Positions 13,265-13,430 of a stretch of DNA of 13,430 bases are shown here, one piece after another. The position numbers and the translations under genes are program-made. Every line of letters starts with the position of its first letter. Position 1 is the first letter of the stretch. Source of the DNA: DATLCI01 sp046714215 (lineage in GTDB: Bacteria; Acidobacteriota; Terriglobia; Terriglobales; Acidobacteriaceae); contig JBKKBM010000027.1 in NCBI GenBank assembly GCA_046714215.1, positions 1-13,430 on the forward strand, given 5' to 3'. The notes under the pieces were generated by a model, which saw nothing but the letters and a program-made list of their open reading frames with translations, was not told the DNA's origin and made no database searches.

Positions 13265-13429
13265 TTAGTGCAGAAGGTGGAGGGAGTTTTTGCGAGAGTG
13301 TTGGGAGGTTTGCTGGCAGTTAAGGCATTTGCCATGCAGGCAGAGACATTTGCCATGGCAGGCGGCGTAAGAGCCAGCCTTCGGCAGAGCGGGGAGCGCT
13401 GCGCGCTGATCCATCGGCACGGCTGAAGC
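13265..13429 (-). CDS. Possible small Cys-rich protein, may be partial at right edge
   Basis: A leftward frame is open from the right edge to TAA at 13267-13265. An internal ATG at 13414 would give 49 residues. Five cysteines cluster as C19-x3-C23-x-C25-x4-C30-x2-C33, around two HGKCL segments encoded by a 21-bp-offset DNA repeat. Such spacing could bind a metal, but the frame is short, no Shine-Dalgarno sequence precedes the ATG, and I do not recognise the family. The frame may continue outside the window. Treat it as a candidate only. Confidence 0.2.
   Translation of the reverse strand, partial: ASAVPMDQRAALPALPKAGSYAACHGKCLCLHGKCLNCQQTSQHSRKNSLHLLH
13326..13357. repeat. CATTTGCCATG repeated at a 21-bp offset
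   Basis: CATTTGCCATG occurs at 13326-13336 and 13347-13357, and each copy is followed by a related CAGGC segment. The 21-base period equals seven codons. It therefore keeps frame in the leftward Cys-rich frame, where it encodes the repeated HGKCL, and in a rightward frame on the other strand. Confidence 0.7.
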
Positions 13430-13430
13430 C

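Larger units (their letters stand above)
13000..13430. other. Right-edge stretch, no secure gene, several short repeats
   Basis: Composition changes sharply here: A-rich near 13070-13130, strongly AT-rich at 13219-13250, and GC-rich at the edge. It should contain the promoter of the hypothetical gene at 12999. TTGACA appears on the minus strand at 13203-13198, but the expected -10 (CTAGCC) is poor. Visible repeats are TGAAAACAAA twice, a 13-bp AT-rich tandem pair and a 21-bp-offset repeat. A rightward 108-codon frame (13100-13426) and a leftward Cys-rich frame (13429-13265) are open. No intrinsic terminator was seen. Confidence 0.5.

Noticed and set aside
13100..13426. Rightward 108-codon frame at the right edge
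   Set aside because: It starts at TTG without a ribosome site, has mixed third-position composition, crosses the AT-rich tandem repeat and ends in low-complexity repeats. The product is not recognised.

Overview
The window is a GC-rich bacterial chromosome segment of core-metabolism genes. No rRNA, tRNA, CRISPR array, insertion sequence or phage gene was seen. It most resembles an Acidobacteriota (Terriglobia-like) chromosome. The reasons are the RecA sequence, a small Cys/His-bearing hypothetical protein (12472-12999) of a kind I associate with that phylum, and gaps filled with degenerate heptamer repeats. This assignment is inference from recalled family features, not a database result.

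Layout. Positions 1-375 hold no secure gene. They contain a strong rightward intrinsic terminator (245-290) and a set of AAGTGCT repeats just before the first gene. From 376 to 3712 a rightward haem operon, hemE-hemH-hemG/hemY, is joined by two ATGA overlaps. Everything from 3702 to 12999 points left. Read in the direction of transcription, it comprises: a Cys/His hypothetical protein; recA with its own terminator; coaD, a secreted DUF4440-like protein and an aspartate aminotransferase packed as one operon; and manA, manC, a phosphohexomutase and an M48 (Ste24-like) membrane protease. The last 430 bases hold short repeats, an AT-rich tandem repeat and a possible tiny Cys-rich ORF.

How the genes work together. 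HemE, HemH and HemG/HemY cover late haem synthesis from uroporphyrinogen III, except for the coproporphyrinogen step. ManA, the phosphohexomutase (probably acting as a phosphomannomutase) and ManC form a complete three-step route from fructose-6-phosphate to GDP-mannose, a precursor for surface glycans. CoaD makes dephospho-CoA, AspC is an aminotransferase and RecA serves recombination and the SOS response. None of these forms an obvious novel system.

The least explained material lies between genes. At least six gaps carry short direct or tandem repeats with units of 7, 12, 12, 13, 14 and 21 bp. The manC-pgm gap is almost entirely two abutting heptamer arrays. The main open questions are the terminator before hemE, the true start of RecA, and the two edge regions.
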